A stretch of 9,115 nt of DNA from Thiotrichaceae bacterium (GTDB taxonomy: Bacteria; Pseudomonadota; Gammaproteobacteria; Thiotrichales; Thiotrichaceae): NCBI GenBank assembly GCA_026992705.1, contig JALWYT010000021.1:1-9115 (forward strand). The letters are read 5' to 3'. Made by a program: the position numbers and the translations under genes. Below the pieces are notes generated by a model that saw nothing but the letters and a program-made list of their open reading frames with translations, was not told where the DNA came from and did no database searches. Below, piece after piece: positions 6,516 to 9,115 of the stretch; the first letter of the stretch is position 1, and each line of letters opens with the position of its first letter.

Positions 6516-7793
6516 CTAAAGCTCTTTAAACAGTATCAAGGAATTACGTTGGTAGTTATACAGTGTCTTTTTAGCACCAGGCAAATCTTCAACGTCACCG
6601 AGTTTAAAGCCTCTTTCTTGGAACCAGTCGGTGGTTTGTGTGGTGAGGACTAGGAGTTTTTTGCTGCCGTGCGTTTTGGCGAGTTTTTCTGCAAAGTTTA
6701 ATAGGGTGTCGCCTTTTTTTTGTCCTCGGTAATTATCATCGACGACTAGGCAGGCGAGTTCGCTGACGTTTGAGTTGGCAATGGGATATAGTGCAGCGCA
6801 GGCGATGACTTTTTGATCGCGTTTTATGACGATAAAGTTGTTGATTTCTAGTTCTAATTGTTCGCGTGAGCGTTTGATTAATATGCCTTTTTCTTCGAGT
6901 GGGCGGATGAGTTCTAGGATGCCTGAGATGTCGCTAATGTGTGCTTGGCTGATTTCTTCATATTGTTTGGTGCTGATAAGTGTGCCTGAGCCGTCGCGTG
7001 TGTAGAGTTCTAATAATATGCCGCCATCGTCGTTTGCATTGATAAGATGCACTCGAGAAACCCCCGCGTTTAGAGCGGATTCGATTCGCTGTATCATGGG
7101 TTTAATGGCTTGGTGTTGCTTGGCTTCTTGCAGGGTGAGCTCTCTTGGTAGTTTGTCGGGGGTGTTTCGCAAAAAGATGAGTTTGTCGGCAGAGAGTATA
7201 TTGGCGACTTGTGTAGCAACTTCTTCATAGTGCAGATTATAGGCTTTTCCTGTGGGCGATAAACCAAGCGGGGAGAGTAAGACAATATTGTGATGATCAA
7301 GCTGTTGCTGGATTTGTACTTGAGTAATTTTGCGAACTTGCCCGGTGTATTGGTAATCAATGCCGTCATGTACGCCAATTGGCTTTGCGGTAATAAAATT
7401 GCCTGAAATAATACTCAAGCCTGTGTTGATAATAGGCGGAGTATTTAGGGCATAGCTTAATTTATTTTCAATATCTACCCGCACTCGTCCGACGATGTTT
7501 TTGCTTATTTCTAATATTTGAGGCGTGGTAATCCGCAAGGATTTGTGGAATTTTGATGATAATTTTTGCTGCTGAATGGCTTGCTCAAGCTGATTGCGTG
7601 TGCCGTGTACCAGTATTAATTTCACTCCTAGCGTTGACAAAATCGCAATATCACTAATGATTTGTGTAAAGCTATCCGAGTCAAGCAAGCTGCTGCTCAG
7701 GGCAATCACAAAGGTTTTGCCTTTATGAGCTTGAATATAAGGGGCAGCTTCTCGGAAGAAGCGGATGTGCGTGCAAGAGCTTTGGTCAGGCAT
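6516..7793 (-). CDS. argA: Amino-acid N-acetyltransferase (N-acetylglutamate synthase) ArgA
   Basis: Two-domain enzyme making N-acetylglutamate from glutamate and acetyl-CoA, the first step of arginine biosynthesis. I choose the ATG at 7793..7791 (425 residues): it places FFREAAPYI at the same distance from the start as FRHSVPYI in E. coli ArgA. A GTG at 7805 would add four residues and starts 1 nt after the gmhA stop. The N-terminal amino-acid-kinase fold (about 10-275) contains the arginine/substrate region GNFITAKPIGVHDGIDYQYTG. The C-terminal GNAT domain (about 285-425) contains LELIRPLEEKGILIKRSREQ, the acetyl-CoA loop YRGQKKGDTLL, and WFQERGF near the end. At the kinase phosphate loop it reads ALSSSL where E. 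coli ArgA has glycines; ATP is not used by this enzyme. Arginine feedback inhibition is expected from the family. The coding strand is unusually C-rich. Confidence 0.95.
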   Translation of the reverse strand: MPDQSSCTHIRFFREAAPYIQAHKGKTFVIALSSSLLDSDSFTQIISDIAILSTLGVKLILVHGTRNQLEQAIQQQKLSSKFHKSLRITTPQILEISKNIVGRVRVDIENKLSYALNTPPIINTGLSIISGNFITAKPIGVHDGIDYQYTGQVRKITQVQIQQQLDHHNIVLLSPLGLSPTGKAYNLHYEEVATQVANILSADKLIFLRNTPDKLPRELTLQEAKQHQAIKPMIQRIESALNAGVSRVHLINANDDGGILLELYTRDGSGTLISTKQYEEISQAHISDISGILELIRPLEEKGILIKRSREQLELEINNFIVIKRDQKVIACAALYPIANSNVSELACLVVDDNYRGQKKGDTLLNFAEKLAKTHGSKKLLVLTTQTTDWFQERGFKLGDVEDLPGAKKTLYNYQRNSLILFKEL

Positions 7794-7806
7794 GGTTGCT
7801 GTCACT

Positions 7807-8385
7807 TTAGTAATGCTGGTCTATCAGGTCACATAGGCAATGAATTAAGACTAAATGAACTTCTTGAATTCTAGCCGTGTTGTTGCTGGGTACGCAGAGT
7901 TCAATGTCATTTTCATCGAGTTGCTTGCGAATATTTCCACCTTCGCAGCCTGTCATTGCAATAACGTTAATGTCGTTTTGATGAGCAAGCTGAATGGCTT
8001 TTATCACATTTTTTGAATTACCGCTGGTGGAAAAGGCTAATAAAATATCCCCTGCTTTGCCAAGTGCTTCAAGCTGACGTGAAAAGATATTCTCATAGGC
8101 ATAGTCATTGGCAATGGAGGTGAGGGCAAAGGTATCAGTGGTCAGGGCGATTGCGGCTAGGGCTTGTCGTTCTGTCTCAAAGCGATTGATTAATTCGGAT
8201 GAAAAATGCTGGGCATCCCCCGCTGAGCCACCATTACCACAGCTCATTATTTTATTGCCAGCGGATAGGCATTGGTACATCAAGTCAGCGGCTTTAGCGA
8301 CGGAATCATTTAAGGCGAGTTTCGCCTTCTGTTTGATGGCAATGCTATCGTCAAAGTGTTTATTGATACGTTGTTGAATATTCAT
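7807..8385 (-). CDS. gmhA: Phosphoheptose isomerase GmhA (SIS domain)
   Basis: Complete 192-residue SIS-domain protein that converts sedoheptulose 7-phosphate to D-glycero-D-manno-heptose 7-phosphate, the entry to LPS heptose synthesis; the active form is a tetramer. Visible: sugar-phosphate loop SCGNGGSAGDAQHF (48-61), a second loop FSTSGNSKNVIKA (118-130), and the terminal TARIQEVHLVLIHCLCDLID. The locus (after lpoA and yraN) is that of diaA in E. coli, and the two families are close. GmhA catalytic residues are kept here: Glu64 (HFSSEL) and His182, with Gln174. E. coli DiaA, as I recall it, has Ala and Asn at the Glu and His positions. I therefore favour GmhA, although an additional DnaA-binding role cannot be excluded. 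The ATG at 8385..8383 lacks a strong Shine-Dalgarno; it lies 20 nt after yraN. Confidence 0.87.
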   Translation of the reverse strand: MNIQQRINKHFDDSIAIKQKAKLALNDSVAKAADLMYQCLSAGNKIMSCGNGGSAGDAQHFSSELINRFETERQALAAIALTTDTFALTSIANDYAYENIFSRQLEALGKAGDILLAFSTSGNSKNVIKAIQLAHQNDINVIAMTGCEGGNIRKQLDENDIELCVPSNNTARIQEVHLVLIHCLCDLIDQHY

Positions 8386-8405
8386 TGATATGTGTTCTCG
8401 GAAGA

Positions 8406-8777
8406 TTAAAAGGCATTTTTAATCCAGTTAATGACTTGCATATTCCCTTCAACAGCGACGACATCAAAGCGGGCAGGGCAATGTGTGCCATGTTTTTGCA
8501 AATAAGTCATTGCCGTTTTGCGGATACGTTGCTGTTTTTGATAGGTGATACTACTAGCAGCTCCGCCATATTGCATGTTTTTACGGTAACGTACTTCAAT
8601 AAAAACCAGCACATCCGCATCTTGCATAATTAAGTCAATCTCACCAAAACGGGAGCGATAATTACTCGTTAATAATTGCAAGCCATGTGATTGCAGATAC
8701 TGGCTTGCAATATTTTCTGCCGCTTTTCCTTTTTTTAAATGAGCTGGAGCATTGCGTCGTGATAGAAAGTTACTCAC
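8406..8777 (-). CDS. yraN: YraN family protein (UPF0102), predicted nuclease-like fold
   Basis: Complete 123-residue protein (E. coli YraN 131). The family has a Holliday-junction-resolvase/restriction-endonuclease-like fold, but its physiological function is not settled. Seen: GKAAENIASQYLQSHG (17-32) with Glu21; the core NYRSRFGEIDLIMQD with Glu46 and Asp48; and VFIEVRYR with Glu61, which together match the E...ExD...E-x-K/R nuclease pattern; then an Arg/Lys-rich helix KQQRIRKTAMTYL. The start is a GTG at 8777..8775 that overlaps the lpoA stop by 8 nt (GTGAGTAA). No ATG exists before residue 68 and there is no clear Shine-Dalgarno, so translation probably depends on lpoA. The order lpoA-yraN-gmhA/diaA is conserved in gammaproteobacteria. 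Confidence 0.93.
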   Translation of the reverse strand: MSNFLSRRNAPAHLKKGKAAENIASQYLQSHGLQLLTSNYRSRFGEIDLIMQDADVLVFIEVRYRKNMQYGGAASSITYQKQQRIRKTAMTYLQKHGTHCPARFDVVAVEGNMQVINWIKNAF

Positions 8778-9115
8778 CGTAAGGCATCGTTAAACCGTTA
8801 ATAAATGTGGCTAAGGCGAGTTTTCTCTGCAAAAAGCGGTTACCATCAATGCGAATTAGACCCGTTTTACCTTGCAAGGTTTTCCTGCCTTGTACCATGC
8901 GATTAAGGTTTAATGCAATTAATAAAGCATCAGCTCCCATAGCATATAAGCGAGGATATTTAATTGTATTGTGTGTAATGGCTCCTAACTGAGAATTTTC
9001 AAGAATATAAGGGATTTCAGTATAAATAATACCATCTAAATCCATATTTTGACCTGCATCAGGGAGACCAGAGTAAATATGTGATGTAGCATAGACGGGA
9101 ATATCGCCTATATTT
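8770..9115 (-). CDS. lpoA: Penicillin-binding protein activator LpoA, C-terminal 114 residues (partial)
   Basis: Partial gene; its beginning lies beyond the right edge. I read the frame on to the edge beyond an internal Met at 9045: the visible part starts NIGDIPVYATSHIYSG, then LPDAGQNMDLDGI, and ends GNRFLQRKLALATFINGLTMPYGE. The pattern D-x-PVYATS...G-x-P-x...DLDGI with PRLYAMGADALLI matches the C-terminal lobe of LpoA (YraM), a periplasmic-binding-protein-like domain. LpoA is an outer-membrane lipoprotein that reaches through the periplasm to activate PBP1A in peptidoglycan synthesis. The lipobox and TPR-like N-terminal domain cannot be seen here. The stop codon lies within the start of yraN (8-nt overlap), and the immediate yraN-gmhA context agrees with the assignment. 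Confidence 0.88.
   Translation of the reverse strand, partial: NIGDIPVYATSHIYSGLPDAGQNMDLDGIIYTEIPYILENSQLGAITHNTIKYPRLYAMGADALLIALNLNRMVQGRKTLQGKTGLIRIDGNRFLQRKLALATFINGLTMPYGE

Noticed and set aside
7094..7378. 94-codon minus-strand open frame inside argA in another frame
   Set aside because: It overlaps the AAK domain of argA entirely; argA is fully supported by family motifs.
7807..8385. Calling the SIS-domain gene diaA
   Set aside because: The catalytic Glu64 and His182 of phosphoheptose isomerase are present, so gmhA is the better name despite the diaA-like location.
8385..8633. 82-codon plus-strand open frame over yraN
   Set aside because: It is antisense to the conserved YraN core and shows no recognisable domain.
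1..9115. A new defence, mobile or biosynthetic system
   Set aside because: Every gene of size belongs to a known housekeeping or transporter family. I saw no transposase, integrase, direct-repeat array, tRNA-linked attachment site or unknown multi-gene cassette.

Overview
The window reads as ordinary core chromosome of a gammaproteobacterium of moderate to low GC. The evidence is the set of families: a classical fused ArgA (amino-acid kinase plus GNAT), LpoA, DarP/YjgA, RNase T, RimO, and the lpoA-yraN-gmhA/diaA neighbourhood. I cannot name a genus from the sequence.

Layout. Nine of the ten genes are on the minus strand, so they are transcribed from right to left. Reading that way from the right edge: the C-terminal end of lpoA (cut by the window edge), yraN, gmhA and argA lie head to tail with 8-nt overlaps or gaps of 30 nt or less and look like one transcription unit. 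After a 181-bp AT-rich gap holding a good extended -10 promoter come rph, rdgB and gmhB, again nearly gapless. A single plus-strand gene for an SLC13-type permease (2418..4376) then converges on gmhB across a hairpin. It diverges from rimO across a 373-bp very AT-rich spacer. Finally rimO and darP form a two-gene unit, followed by the first 49 codons of rnt, which runs off the left edge.

How the genes work together. rimO (S12 methylthiolation), darP (50S maturation), rnt (RNA 3' trimming) and rph (tRNA 3' phosphorolysis) serve ribosome and RNA maturation. gmhA and gmhB are two steps of the ADP-heptose route to the LPS inner core. lpoA activates peptidoglycan synthesis by PBP1A. rdgB cleans the nucleotide pool, and argA opens arginine biosynthesis. 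The permease is the outlier: opposite strand, lower GC, no functional tie to its neighbours, and an unknown substrate.

I looked for, and did not find, tRNA or rRNA genes, CRISPR arrays, insertion sequences, toxin-antitoxin or defence genes. Nothing here supports a previously undescribed system. The points worth a second look are the compositional outlier permease, the reversed base skew of argA, the argA position in the lpoA operon, and two start-codon corrections (rph and argA).
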